NCBI GenBank assembly: GCA_902702965.1
Contig: CACRXP010000035.1
Span: forward strand, 106,600-170,599
DNA from: Spirometra erinaceieuropaei
Lineage: Eukaryota > Platyhelminthes > Cestoda > Diphyllobothriidea > Diphyllobothriidae
Reading direction: 5' to 3'
DNA: 64,000 bases
A program made the position numbers and the translations under genes. Positions 1-10,400 of this stretch are shown piece after piece (the stretch's first letter is position 1; each line of letters begins with the position of its first letter). Below the pieces are notes generated by a model. It worked only from the letters and a program-made list of their open reading frames with translations. It ran no database searches and was not told where the DNA came from.

Positions 1-50
1 GGTGTTTTTGCATACTTTTAACAATTTATATTGACCCAACTGTGCGAAAC

Positions 51-142
51 TCGGAGTCTCGGTGAGATTCGAACCGACACAGTAAGGGGAGGGTTTTGGT
101 AAAGCCAACGCTCTAGTCACTTGAGCTACGAGGCCCCGCCGG
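51..142 (-). repeat. tRNA-derived SINE head, family 1
   Basis: On the minus strand this reads as a tRNA-like sequence: an A-box-like TAGCTCAAGTGACTAGAGCG near 130-111 and a B-box-like GGTTCGAATC at 68-77. The flanks carry the SINE body phrase 'gggtcaatat(g)aatta', which recurs at 170, 470 and 660. The anticodon arm is not convincingly tRNA-like and several near copies exist, so this is a SINE rather than a functional tRNA gene. Confidence 0.7.
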
Positions 143-359
143 ACGACGCAAGTTTAATCACAGTTGGGTCAATATGAATTATTCAAACTCTGCCAAAACA
201 CCTATGAATGACGTGATCGTGGTAGTCATCTGGTGGATTCTAGGTGAATTACTTATGAAATTCTGCTTGGGCAAGCAGCTTACTGTATCATATTTGGTGG
301 ATTCCAGACGTTGCAGTAGGTTGGGCGGGTAACTTGACCCAAGTGTGATAAAACTCGCG

Positions 360-465
360 TCGTCCGGCGGGGCCTCGTAGCTCAGGTGGTTAGAGCGTTG
401 GCTGTACTGAAGCCTTCCCCTTTCTGCGTGGGTTCGAATCCCACTGAGGTTGCCGAGGTTTTCAC
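360..465 (+). repeat. tRNA-derived SINE head, family 1
   Basis: The A-box-like TAGCTCAGGTGGTTAGAGCG (377-396) and B-box-like GGTTCGAATCC (431-441) are about 35 nt apart, as in a Pol III internal promoter. It faces the copy at 51-142, so the first 500 bases form an inverted SINE pair. A third partial copy keeps only the B-box end (about 605-660, +), and a decayed A-box copy lies at about 1435-1470. Confidence 0.75.
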
Positions 466-977
466 GTCTGGGTCAATATGAATTATTCAAAATCTGCCAA
501 CCGACCGGGAGACGCGAGTTTAATTACATTTGGGTCACGTTACCCGCCCAAGCTACTGCAACGTCTGGGATCCACCAAATACGATACAGTAAGCTGACTG
601 CCTAAGCAGATACTGTCGTGGGTTCGAATCCGACCAAGGCGCCGAGTCTTCCACAGTTGGGTCAATATAAATTATTCGAAATCTCCCAAAACATTAGAGA
701 ATAGGAATACTTTTTCGAATCGAGAGATGCGCTTCCGTTGAGTATGACATTTGAAGAAGCGGTGATTTTCTATCAGATGTGTACGAGGAAGGACATTTTT
801 GTGCGTGTTTTCTGTAAAATGTGTTTGGACTTATTCATACCAGTCAAGAACTTTTTACAGGGCGTGGCCAATGCAGGCGGTCGGAAAGAAACGCATTAAA
901 AAGCTGGCATACTAATGCTGTATGATAATCGATATTACAACCCCATCCAAGGCATCCCTTCAAATAGAAAAAAAATT

Positions 978-1345
978 TCTTAATTGCAGTCAGCAAGTCA
1001 AGAGTTACTTCACCTACTCTAACCTGTCAAGAAGAAAGCGCTTTGTGATTGAACGTCGGACCCAATGTGTGAGTTTTTTTGGCCCGGCATAAGTGGAAGC
1101 ATTTAGTAATGTCCACTTGGCTTAGTGGCTCTGTTGACGATTGGACACCTACGATGGCATCAGATGAGCCGGTAAATTCCTCTGATAACCAAGTCCACTT
1201 TATTGAATGAGACAAACTAGAGCTAGACACGAGAATGGGCGCAAATTCAACACGACAAGCGACCCTGTTGCCAAACTGGAAATGAAATGTTTATTGTAGG
1301 TCTATTTGCCGTCGCCAGCCAGCCACACGGAACAAGTGCGACTGC
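978..1345. repeat. Dispersed repeat, uninterrupted copy I
   Basis: About 370 bp that is repeated, in broken form, from 1776 to about 4290. Shared landmarks are 'gaacgtcggacccaatgt', 'tttagtaatgtcca' and 'gttgccaaact'. This copy keeps the uninterrupted site 'cacctacgatgg' (1146-1157) that is occupied by a MITE in the second copy. No coding capacity is recognisable. Confidence 0.7.
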
Positions 1346-1478
1346 AGCTTACTGTACCATATTTGGTGGATCCCAGGCGTTGCTGTAGCTTGGGCGAGTA
1401 ACTTGACCCAAATGTGATTAAACTCACGTCTCCAGGTCTGGCCTTGTAACTCAGGCCGCTTGAGCGTTGGCCAGGGCA

Positions 1479-1765
1479 ACGGGCTCGTGGCCCGGTGGCT
1501 AGAGGCGTGGACTTCTAAACCAACAGGTCACGAGTTCGAGGCTCGGGTGTTCCACACTTCGGGCTTGGGTATGGCTGGCTGACGACGGCTAATAAGCCAG
1601 AAATGGCCATTCCAGTCTCCCTTGTCTTTGTCGGTAATACCATTCTGCCTATATATCATGTGCCGCTGTGCGGTTGCTGGTTGGGCTCGAGAGAGAGCCC
1701 TTAAGGCACAACGGAAGAGTGAGTTCCGTATGGACGATTGGTGAGCGCCCCCTACCACAGAAAAC
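1479..1765 (+). repeat. tRNA-derived SINE, family 2
   Basis: This copy carries a tRNA-like head with a loop reading GGACTTCTAA, similar to tRNA-Arg(TCT), and a B-box-like GAGTTCGAGGCTC. The family body follows: 'tggctgacgacggctaataagccagaaatggcc' (in two short blocks), then 'gtctttgtcggtaat' and 'gagttccgta'. Related copies lie at 11950-12155 (-), 12208-12495 (+), 24137-24325 (-), 24327-24525 (+) and 58015-58215 (-). Confidence 0.75.
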
Positions 1766-1971
1766 AAAGTTCTTGATTGCAGACAGCAAGTCAGGAGTTA
1801 CTTCACCTACTGTAATCTTTCAAGAACATAGCGCTTTGTTGTGGTTGAACGTCGGACCCAATGTATGATTTTTTTGGCGCGGCATAAGTGGAACCATTTA
1901 GTAATGTCCATTTGGCTTAGTGGCTCTGTTGACCATCTTAATGGTAGAGAGGGAGGACGATTGGGCACCTG

Positions 1972-2962
1972 CAGTGAGTGACTGATCTCATGAAATGTTG
2001 ACCGAAATTCGGAAATGCCTATTCGATTAGGTAGATTTACTTAGGTACCGTTACAATATTGATTAGTAAGCGGCATAATCCTAAATTGTTTCGGACTTGC
2101 CAGTATGTCGGATTTTGAATGCAGTTCTTTTTAACCTCCTACAGAAACCGCACTTGGCAAGAAATGACTACTTAAGTAGCATACATTTTTTACATTGCCT
2201 TTTGACGGCCGTATAAATTCAAATATATTTTATAGGAAACATGCATAAAAGTATGCTTTCTTTTGCTCGTTCCGTAGAGAATCACGTTATCTTTACATTT
2301 TACACCTAAAGAAAGGGTATATTTAGGTTTTAGAAGAGTTTCCCAATGTCCGAATAATTTTGAGCCTGACAAGCCGTTGGATTAGTTTTTAGAAATTTCA
2401 GCCTACAAGGTGCATGCTTTCCGCGTAACGAAGATCATATATTCCTCTATGCCTTTAAAAGGATACCATGTAGAGTACATAAAATATTGCCGTGGATGCG
2501 AACCATGCTCTACATTTCATGAGAAGTATTGGCAAACGGACATGCACGATGCTGTATGAATGGACATTGCACGGTCTTTAAAATCTCATAAGTAGAAACT
2601 TCTAAAAGCTAAATACACCCTTCCTTCAGATATAAAATGCAAAGGTAACGTGGTTTCCTACCAATCGAGCAAAGGAAAGCATACTTTTATGCGTGTTTCC
2701 TATAAAATATATTTGAATTTATACGGCCATCAAAAGTCAATGTAAAAATGTATACTACTTAAGTAGTCATTTCTTGCCAAGTACGTTTGCTGTAGGAGAT
2801 CAAAAAGAAGTGCATTCAAAAGCCGACATCTTGGCGAGTCCGAAACATAATAGGATTATGCCGCTTGATAATCAAGATTATAACAGTACCTAAGTAATTA
2901 TTCCTAATCGAAAAGGAACTTCCAAGTTTCGGTTAACATTTCGTGAGATCGGTCACTCACTG
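1972..2962. mobile_element. Long-TIR MITE (family M), copy 1, 991 bp
   Basis: The two ends are inverted copies of about 400 bp each. The left starts CAGTGAGTGAC and the right ends GGTCACTCACTG, and inner landmarks such as 'actacttaagtag' occur on both arms. No transposase is present. Comparison with the empty site at 1146-1157 puts the borders exactly here, with TA on the right (2963-2964) and TG on the left (1970-1971), so a TA target with one mutation. A CAGT...ACTG element duplicating TA fits the Tc1/mariner superfamily (inference). Confidence 0.8.
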
Positions 2963-3105
2963 TACGATGGCATCAGGTGAACCCTGAAATTCCTCTGATA
3001 AACAAGTCCACTTTATTCAATGAAGCAACTTATAACCAGACACGAGAATGGACGAAAAAGCAACACGCCAGGCGGCCCCGTTGCCAAACTGCAAATGAAA
3101 TGTTT

Positions 3106-4216
3106 TAATAATGGAGGTAGTATGCATTCCGAGGGGATATAATAAAAGGAAAAGGCTCGTCGGAAAATCGAGGTATACTCGTGAATTTTCAAGTCGGTTA
3201 CACCAACCCGTCGTCAGACGAAAATGAAAAGTGTGAGGGAGATAATCCTTCTGGGGAGCTAGGGCGACATCGAGGTTACATCGACAAGACAGACGTTTAT
3301 GCGTGGGGGTGAAGAACGTGTTGGGATAGCTGGCGGACGTTAGGGGAGATGTTGGGGGTTTCACACATGGTTCACTCTGTGGGGGTGCTGAATCCGTGAT
3401 ATTCTACATGGCCGAACATGGATTAGCAGTTGGTGTCTTAGGGTGGGCGCAAGCCGACGAACCATGAACGTAAGCCTTCGTAGTGAGCGTCCAAATCGAC
3501 ATGGCGGTTGGTGCTATTGTTACGAGAGTGCCAAGCTTCTAGAGACTCTCGGGCTTATTTGGTGTTGGCACTAGCGATCACTTCGGTCCCCTCCCAGTTG
3601 AAGCGGTGATCACACTCAAGGGAGTGCGCAAATACGAGAGACAAGGGGTCCCGTCGGCGGATGGCCAACTTATGTTCGTTAATGCGGGTCCCAGGTCGTC
3701 GGCCGGTATGCCCAACATAAACGCTAGAGCAGTTTGCACATGGAATGCGGTAAATGACATTTGTTTGCTGCTCCTTCGGTATGGGGTCTTTTACCCGGGA
3801 TAATGTTGTGCGCAATGAAGACGCCGGTTTGTGGGCGATGGAGATGCCGAATTGATCTAATTGTCGAGCGATCGCTTCTGAAATTCTCGGCATGTAGGGC
3901 AGGGAATAGAATTTCCGTGATACCCTGTCTCCGTTAGAGTCGACGTTTTGTGGTTGTTGCTGGCATCTGAGACAATTTTTCACAAAGCTCACCGGGTATA
4001 CGTTGAGTCGAAAAAAGCGATACAAGTAAGCCAGTTCTTTTTTGAGTAAATCGGCGCTACTGCAGCAACGATAGACCCTGTGGAAAAGGGTCCGAACACA
4101 GAACACGTCAAAAAACGTGACCTTCACTTTCGATAGCTTTTAAATGAACCTCTTTTCGGTCATCTGCAAAAACTACACTCTGTATGAAATTTTCCCGCTG
4201 ATGTTCGATGTTTCGA
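3106..4216 (-). mobile_element. Penelope-like element fragment with a GIY-YIG endonuclease end
   Basis: This segment interrupts copy II of the dispersed repeat. It is bounded by TGAAATGTTT (3096-3105) and TGAAGTGTTT (4217-4226), a candidate 10-bp target duplication with one mismatch. It carries the C-terminal part of a Penelope protein on the minus strand. The 4100-4216 end resembles internal MITE sequence found again at 4635-4760, so its 5' boundary may be composite. Confidence 0.6.
3555..4127 (-). pseudogene. Penelope-like protein, C-terminal RT tail plus GIY-YIG endonuclease (190 aa open)
   Basis: The frame is open for 190 codons. The first third resembles the end of a Penelope reverse transcriptase (short charged segment, then CLRCQ). 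Residues about 122-190 read as a GIY-YIG nuclease: NVIYRIPCANC, then SVYVGHTGR with the arginine expected after the YIG-equivalent, then RINEHK and a late histidine (SLECDH). In the family this nuclease nicks target DNA for retrotransposition. The reverse transcriptase core is missing, so this is a truncated copy. The open frame suggests it is not very old. Confidence 0.7.
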
Positions 4217-4634
4217 TGAAGTGTTTATTGCAGGTCTATCTGCTGTCGCCAGCCAGTCACGGCACAAGTACGGCTGCACTTGATCAAAGCTCTCAAAACA
4301 TCAACCGGAAAACAAATTTGGAGCACAGTTATGATAATGGTAGCGCGCAAAGAAGGGCTGCGCCGTTGTGTTAGAAGACAATTTATGGACATTTCAGCCA
4401 CCTAGTTTGATTGCATAGCCACTCAGCTTAATTCCGACACGCGTCAAGTATGCGGCAGGAGGGGGGAGGGGGGTGTGAGGTCAGCTAAAAACATGCCTTC
4501 TTTACGATAACAAGCATTATCCGCTAAACGTAAGGGCTTTGGAAGCAGCCATCTAGGGGGACAACTCGGCCTTCCATCACGCTATTTGGACCTTCAGGCC
4601 CTATTAGATTCAGGCTGTCCCAGCCGGATCGAAC

Positions 4635-5290
4635 GCGTAAAAAAAACGTGACCTTCACTTTCGATATTCACCCTACATTTGGATAGCTTTTAAATGAACC
4701 TCTTTTCAGCCATCTGCAAAAACTACACTTTGTATGGCATTTTCGCGTTGATGTTCGATGCTCTTGTAAATTCAATTATATTTTATTGAAAACGTGCATA
4801 AAAATATTCTTTCTTGTACTTATTTGGTATAAAATTACGTCTTCTTCAAATTTTCTACTTGAAAAGTGAGTACCTTTCAGTTTTTAGAAACTTTTTTCAA
4901 TTCCCGAACAATTCTTTGCTCACCCGCCGTTACGTTTGCAATCGGGGTTTTCGAACTACATGCCGTATACATTCCGTCAAATAAATATACAAATCTCTAT
5001 ATGCCGTTAGAAGGACATAATAGAAGATTCATAAAATGTTGCAAAGGGCTGATCTGATGCCGCACGAATGAACACTTCGAAATCTTAAAAAATTACATAA
5101 TTAGAAGCTTTTAAAACCAAAAAACGACTTTTATTTATGCGTAAGATTTGAAAAAAAACGTGTTTCGCTGCAAAATAAGTATCAGAAAGAATATTTTTGT
5201 GCCCGTTTTCTACAAAATATAATTGAGCTTATAGGGGCATCGAAACTCAACGAGAAATCCTCATACTACCGCAAGCAGTCACTTTTTACA
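4635..5290. mobile_element. MITE family M, partial copy
   Basis: It contains internal landmarks of the long-TIR family: 'tgaacctcttttc', 'aaattcaattatattttattg', 'cgtgcataaaaatattc', and the inverted counterpart near 5195-5290. The terminal CAGTRRGTGRG sequences are absent on both sides. The left end repeats the 'aacgtgaccttcactttcgata' junction (as two blocks) also seen at 4116-4140, which suggests a local duplication. Confidence 0.6.
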
Positions 5291-5399
5291 GAGTGCAAAA
5301 AATCAGCATCTACACTAACATTTTTACATTAACATCTATAGTAAAAATGTAGACTTTTGGCACACCACTAAGCCTGAAAGCACACTAATTCTTAACAGA

Positions 5400-6530
5400 T
5401 ATTTAAATGCAAACTTGGCCAAAACACTGCTTTCAAACGTTGCTCTATTTCTGCTGTCCCAATTGCTTATTTTTTGCGTGGGCGGACGTTCTGCACATCG
5501 GAAACTGATGTCTACACAACCAGAACCATTTTTAACCTTTTCGGAATTTTATGCTTTTCTAAAAAAACTTGACATTTCTAAACAGCGTAACATTAGCTTT
5601 GAGATTTCTTCAATGTTTTAAATTCCCCCTTAGAGTTTTTATTTATTAACAGATGAATTGGGTACACGCAGTACTGTCGGTTTGCGGGTGATTAGCAATC
5701 AGCCATGGATTCCGACACCTTTCATGTGTCAGGTCACGAACTGTATGCCTTCGAGATGAACTGAAGATTGCGAAGATTCACCCATCTTCGAATAAAGACG
5801 GAGATCTGGAGATGTGAGTTATTCATAATAAAGGACTTGGTTTATTTCATATACAGGTGCGTGAATCAAGTCAGCAATTTGGCAATTCAGTATGTGTCTT
5901 AATCTTAATCAACGAATTCTCAGGAAACCGTTTTGGAATATACACGCAGATATTACACTAACTCTTAGAAGACATTTTAATGTAAACAGCACTAAAACAC
6001 TATTATTAAACTTTATTCTATTCATGCTGCCATATTTACTCAATCGCTGGTCATGAATTGGTGTCGGTTTTCGAGTGATTAACAATCATTCGTGAATTTC
6101 GACACTAATCAGGTGTTAGGTCACTCATTGTATGTGCGCATAACGGCAGTTTGTCCAGAGAAAGCAACAAGGTGTCGGAGATGAACTTGTGAGTTACGCG
6201 TGAAGCTGTTTCCGTACCTACCACCCTCCAAAAGCAGGAAGGCTGGAGATATCTCGTACATTCAAAACCGAAATTTACTAAAGTACACCCATTTTTGACG
6301 TTTTCGACATTTTCTGTTGTTTTTGGAAAGATTGGTATTTCGAAACAACGTAATATAACCCTTAATATTTCTCTTAGGCTTGCAATTCCCTTAAAGTCGT
6401 TGGTTATAAATATAGATATAGTTGGTCAATTGATTGGTGGCGGTTTGAGTGATTAGCAATCATTCGTGGATTTCGACACCCTTCTCCAGTAAGGTCATAA
6501 ACTGCATGTCCGTAAAACCGGACAACAAAT
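5400..6530. repeat. Degenerate tandem array, about three units
   Basis: The phrase 'gtgattagcaatca' plus 'gattycgacac' occurs at about 5688, 6076 and 6450, each followed by 'aggtca...aactgtatg' or a close variant. Preceding blocks also repeat: 'aaaacactgctttcaaacgtt' against 'aaaacactattattaaactt', and 'acagcgtaacattagctt' against 'acaacgtaatataaccctt'. The 68-aa plus-strand ORF at 5415-5621 lies inside the array and is not conserved between units, so I do not call it a gene. Confidence 0.6.
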
Positions 6531-6631
6531 CGGTCTGTTCTAACGTATAGTGCGGTAAAACTGAAGGAAAGTACGCTGATTTCTGACCTTTCCTAGGTGC
6601 ACAAACTCCGCAAAAAATAAAAAGGACTTAC

Positions 6632-6763
6632 ACTCATCGCAGCCCACTTCGTCGGATTCATCGCGACATTCTGCGATGCCATTACAGACGTCATAGATGG
6701 CAATACAGGCAGACCCATCATTGCACTGGAACTGCAGATTGGGTTTCTTGCAAACTGAACGAA
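6632..6763 (-). CDS. LDL-receptor class A module exon of the MANSC/EGF/LDLa gene
   Basis: This 132-nt exon encodes one LDLa repeat of 44 residues. The six cysteines are in the class A order, with FQC near the start, the DVCNG turn and the calcium-binding acidic stretch CRDESDEVGC. A pyrimidine-rich acceptor (ctccag) precedes it and a consensus donor GTAAGT follows. It starts with two and ends with one nucleotide of a split codon (phase 1-1), so it joins the EGF exon at 10893-11006 in frame. LDLa modules bind ligands outside the cell. This is the last exon of the gene that I recognise; transmembrane or cytoplasmic exons, if any, should lie further left, possibly off the window. Confidence 0.8.
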
Positions 6764-7378
6764 CTGGAGCATGGAGTGATAAAAAAGGAGGAGCTAAGAA
6801 CGTGACCGAGAAAATGAAAGAATTCGAAAAGTGGTGCCATTTCACTGCAAATGGAAGAACCACAAAGGGGCCATCAACCAGGGTTATGCGTTTCACCTGT
6901 CAAAATGTTTGGACAAAATGCGGAATGTATCGTTCTTCTCAATCGCAAATGGGGATCCAGCTTACAGAGATCTATTCACAGAAGTTGGGAGGGTCAGATC
7001 CGAGTTGAACCTATCGGCGGAGCTTTCAACAGGGTAAAGTTTCTAGGGTCAACTAAGCCCAACGTCATCTGGGCCACTGGTGATTCTTCGAGTTCTGGCT
7101 TTTATTTTCCTCGGCCGACATTTCGGCAGTTGAGGACGACAACGTCCGCCGCGAGCCCCAAGCACCGGCATCTTGAGCACGGAAGGCAGACCTACGCAGC
7201 ATCTACCGCACTCACTCTCTCTTATCTCATCCACCTGACTCCGGCGACCAGAAGCAGGCGTGGTCGGTCTACGCGTGCCACGCACGTCACGGTTCGCGCT
7301 GCATGCAGCAGCCTACATAAATGAAAGTGCCATAAAGACAACGGAAGACAGCAGTCATTGCTGAGAACGACCGAGGTA
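6764..7378. other. Intron sequence, nothing recognised
   Basis: The overlapping short ORFs in several frames show no domain, repeat or splice pattern that I recognise. Confidence 0.5.
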
Positions 7379-8831
7379 AAGTAGGTGGGCTAACTCATGA
7401 AATGTCAACCGAAGTTCCCAAATGCGTTTTCGTTTCGAAAAGATTCATTAAGTAGCATTGTGAAATTAATCATCGTGCAGCGTAATCCTATAATAATTCA
7501 GTTGCCTCAGGATGCCGGCTTTCGAACGAACTTCCTTACGGCTGCATACAAAAACTACACTCTGTAAAAAATGACTACTAAAATAGCATGAACCTTTCTC
7601 ATTGATTTTCGATGCCCCTAAAAGTCCAATTATAGTTCATGGAAAACATGCATAAAAATATTCATTCTCTCGCTCATCCGGTAGAAAATGACGTCTTCTT
7701 TTAATTTTATACTCGAAGGAAGGGTATAATTCCGTTTTCAAAAACTTTTCCAATTCCCGAATAGTTTTTAACTCGGTCAAGAGTTTCCAAACTATACGCC
7801 GTATACTTCCCGCGTGCGGAAATCCTTACATTTCTCTACGGTATTAAAAGCAGACTATGTGAGGTTCATAATATTTAGTAGTGGGTTTGAGCCATAGTGT
7901 TAACTTTACAAGCCATATTGGTAAATGCAGAAACATGGCGTTTTATGAACGGCCATTTGAGGGTATTAAAAAATCTCACAATTAGAAACTTTTTGAAAAC
8001 CGAATTATACCCTACCTTCGAGCATAAACATGGAAGAGGAGGTAATTTTATATCGAATGAGCAAAATAATAAATATTTTCATGCATGTTTTCCCCAAAAT
8101 ATAATTGAATTACTAAGGGCATCGAAAATCAATGGGAAAAATGCATGCCACTTAAGTAGTCGTTTTTTACGGAGTCTAGTTTTTGCATGCGGCCGGGAAG
8201 TAGTTCGTTCGAAAGCCGGCATGCTGAAGTAACTGAATTATTATAGAACTATGCTGTATGATTACAGGTAAATTACAGGCAACTGCACGGCGATCTCATT
8301 CAAACCTACAGGATTGTCAGAGGCCATGAGTGCGTCCTAGACTTTGATAAATTCTTCGAATTGGCCGGGACTGACCGTCTGCGAGGTCATTCCATCAAAC
8401 TGCAGAGGAAGCTGGCTCATTCGGACGTCCGACGGAACGTCTTCTCTAACAGGGTCACTGGGGCATGGAACGGACTCCCTGATGCGGTGGTTCTTTCCGA
8501 AACTGTCGAATTCTTTAAGTGCAGACTAGATGCTCATTTGTTGAGAAACTACTGTAAATATAATCACGATTGTTTTAGCGGCGGCAGTTTGCGCCTGGCT
8601 CACACTTACGGCTAACTTTTAAAGTTTTTGCATTTGCTGATGTAATTGATGACTTTATTTCTGTTTATCGATATGAATAGGGAACTCAAGGGAGAAAGCC
8701 TCATTCCCTCAATAAACGGACTTAAACCGACTTATGATGATTATTTTTACAACCCGACTTAATTAATCTTTTCGAAACGAGAACGCATTTCGGAATTTCA
8801 GTTGACATTTCATGAGTCGGCCCACGCACTG
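7379..8831. mobile_element. MITE family M, copy 2, carrying an inserted LINE fragment
   Basis: The left arm starts (A)GTAGGTGGGCTAACTCATG and the right arm ends CATGAGTCGGCCCACGCACTG followed by TA. The two inverted arms match for several hundred bases. The right arm is split at 8264 by a LINE tail (8265-8736). Without the insert the element would be about 980 bp, the same as copies 1, 4 and 8. Confidence 0.8.
8265..8736 (+). mobile_element. 5'-truncated CR1-type LINE tail (472 bp)
   Basis: A plus-strand frame (8361-8615) encodes the C-terminal tail typical of CR1/jockey reverse transcriptases: RGHSIKLQRK, then VFSNRVTGAWNGLPDAVV and FFKCRLDAHL. A short 3' UTR with AATAAA (8710-8715) follows. 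It is bounded by a perfect 7-bp duplication, ATGATTA at 8258-8264 and 8737-8743, so both edges are defined. Confidence 0.75.
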
Positions 8832-9334
8832 TAACCCCTTGTTAGGCAGCCTCTCAAGACTTGGCCTTGTTAGACGATCCCCTAGTGTCGACGCCTTTTT
8901 CTCTCTCTCTCTTCCCCACCCCATCCGCTGGTCAACTGCGCCAGTCAATCAACGGGTAATGTGATTGAACACAGTTCGTTCAGGGACGGATAAATGAGCA
9001 GAATGACTGCCGCCACATTCTTGCTGCGCACTGTTCCGAGTGAACATCTGAGACTGGGAAGCCAGTGTGGTGAACACAGGTCAACACCCATCGGGTCAGT
9101 TTTAAGTGACACCAAGTGGTTTTGCCGACTGTGGCAGTGGTGTGCTCATTTCTGGCTCATTTGTCGTCATCAGTTAGCCGTGTTACAGCCCAGACTGCAC
9201 GCCTCAGCTTTTAACCGAATTAGTCTAGCACGCTGGCGTGTTTGACAACGATAAATGGGCCAGAAATGGTCAGTTCAGTGTACAGGTCCTTGTCGGACCT
9301 ATTTGGCTACGTGTGTATACGGAAAAATGACATT
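8832..9334. other. Intron sequence, nothing recognised
   Basis: There is a short CT-rich run near 8900. I see no coding, RNA or mobile-element signature. Confidence 0.4.
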
Positions 9335-9780
9335 CACAGTACTACCGTCGAGAATAACGATGTCCATCATGTACCGTGCAACATGGCGGGTGATGACATA
9401 CACGTGAATCAGTTAATAATGATGGTAGACTTGCACTGCATCCACCGCACTCTCCCCCCTTACCTACCTGAACCCGGTGTCAAAACAGAGACAAGGAGAC
9501 CGGAGGCGGGATCGGGCGCAGTGCGCGTGCCCCACACGCCTAATCCGCGCAAAAAACGATCAGGATTCTACAGAAACCAGCAGGGCGGCGCACATCCCAA
9601 CTAGGTGAGAGTGCCATAGCGGCCATATTGAGGAGGCTTTACAGTCTAACTCTCCGTCCTTAGAGGACCGAGTTATACCGTTAGCTGGCATCCCTGTAAG
9701 TCACGGCTTTTTGCGACCCGCGATAAGTTAACAGCGCGTCAAATCGTTTATGGTGAGGAATACGCGCTGAGTGCCACGCA
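9335..9780 (+). repeat. Dispersed repeat R3, copy 1
   Basis: The family hallmark is 'gacttgcactgcatccaccgcactctcccc' (in two short blocks), then 'ggtgtcaaaacagagacaagg' and 'gaccggaggcgggat'. Other copies are at 13539-14370 (+), 39597-39985 (-), 41805-42055 (+), 56490-56930 (-), 59900-60175 (+) and 62370-62745 (-). The family is about 450 bp and GC-rich, with no ORF in common. A B-box-like GGTTCAGATCCCA in the 56.6 kb copy hints at a tRNA origin (weak). Confidence 0.6.
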
Positions 9781-9812
9781 GACGTGGTCCTCACTGGCTC
9801 TTCCCTCTCCAG

Positions 9813-10074
9813 TCCATTGTGCGAACAGGTCGATCATCTCATGCGAGCACTGGGTTCAGATGACTGGCGCGGCGCGAATCTGCGTCTAGGCGTACCAACG
9901 CGCACCCCACCCGATGTGCTGCGTTTGTTATGCGTGCACAGCCAAAACAACACATGCCGTGCCCTGACCTGGCTCGCGTGTTGGTTCAGCGCAAATGCCG
10001 CATGGCCCATCGCGGGGGGCAAATACAGGAAAATAATCCGCAACGATCGGGTGAAGGCCCCCAAACATACATGA
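9813..10074 (+). CDS. Possible terminal exon with death-domain-like sequence
   Basis: A good acceptor (cttccctctccag, ending 9812) opens a frame running to a stop at 10072-10074. The protein contains SDDWRGANLRLGV, and a tryptophan follows 35 residues after the DW pair (...TWLACW). This is close to the spacing of the death-domain helices 2-5 signature (DWRxLAxxLG...W). The family's LA pair is replaced by AN, so it may be a decayed copy. Death domains mediate receptor or adaptor interactions in apoptosis and UNC5 signalling. It lies opposite an intron of the minus-strand MANSC gene, and no upstream exon was found. It could equally be a chance GC-rich ORF. Confidence 0.3.
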
Positions 10075-10265
10075 CCAGCCAAAGGCACCTGTTTTACGGG
10101 GAAGGCGGTGATAAGGGTTTTACGGGCGGGGTCTATGCATGCATAGAGTAATGGCAAAATAAGTATAGATAATTGGTAAATTCGTCTTTCGTGCGCAAAA
10201 GTTTTAATGCACTGACATATAGCAACCAAAATTATGCAGAACAATCAGAAAAATAAAAATTAGGT

Positions 10266-10400
10266 GTCTACAACGATCGCTTCTCAAATCTCTGAGCTGA
10301 GGTGATTGCAGACAATGCACCAGACTGTCTAAAACGATTGCTTCTCAACTCTCATAGCTTATTTCATTGTAGATAACGCACCCGACCGTCTACAACAGAC
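10266..10400 (+). repeat. 61-bp tandem repeat, 2.2 copies
   Basis: The units start with GTCTA at 10266, 10327 and 10388, exactly 61 bp apart. Each contains 'acgatygcttctcaa' and 'attg-agayaaygcacc'. The units differ at several positions, so this is an old duplication. Confidence 0.75.

Larger units (their letters stand above)
1776..4290. repeat. Dispersed repeat, copy II, interrupted by a MITE and a Penelope fragment
   Basis: The blocks 1776-1971, 2963-3105 and 4217-4290 align in order to copy I (978-1345). The gaps between them are filled by a MITE (1972-2962) and a Penelope-like segment (3106-4216). The right block resumes at 'tgtttattgcaggtctat', matching 'tgtttattgtaggtctat' of copy I at about 1289. 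The two insertions therefore post-date the repeat. Confidence 0.65.

Noticed and set aside
360..465. Functional tRNA gene
   Set aside because: The A and B boxes are good, but the anticodon arm is irregular, several diverged copies exist and SINE body sequence follows. It is a SINE.
5415..5621. 68-aa plus-strand ORF with a signal-peptide-like start
   Set aside because: It lies in a degenerate tandem array and the equivalent frames in the other units are broken.
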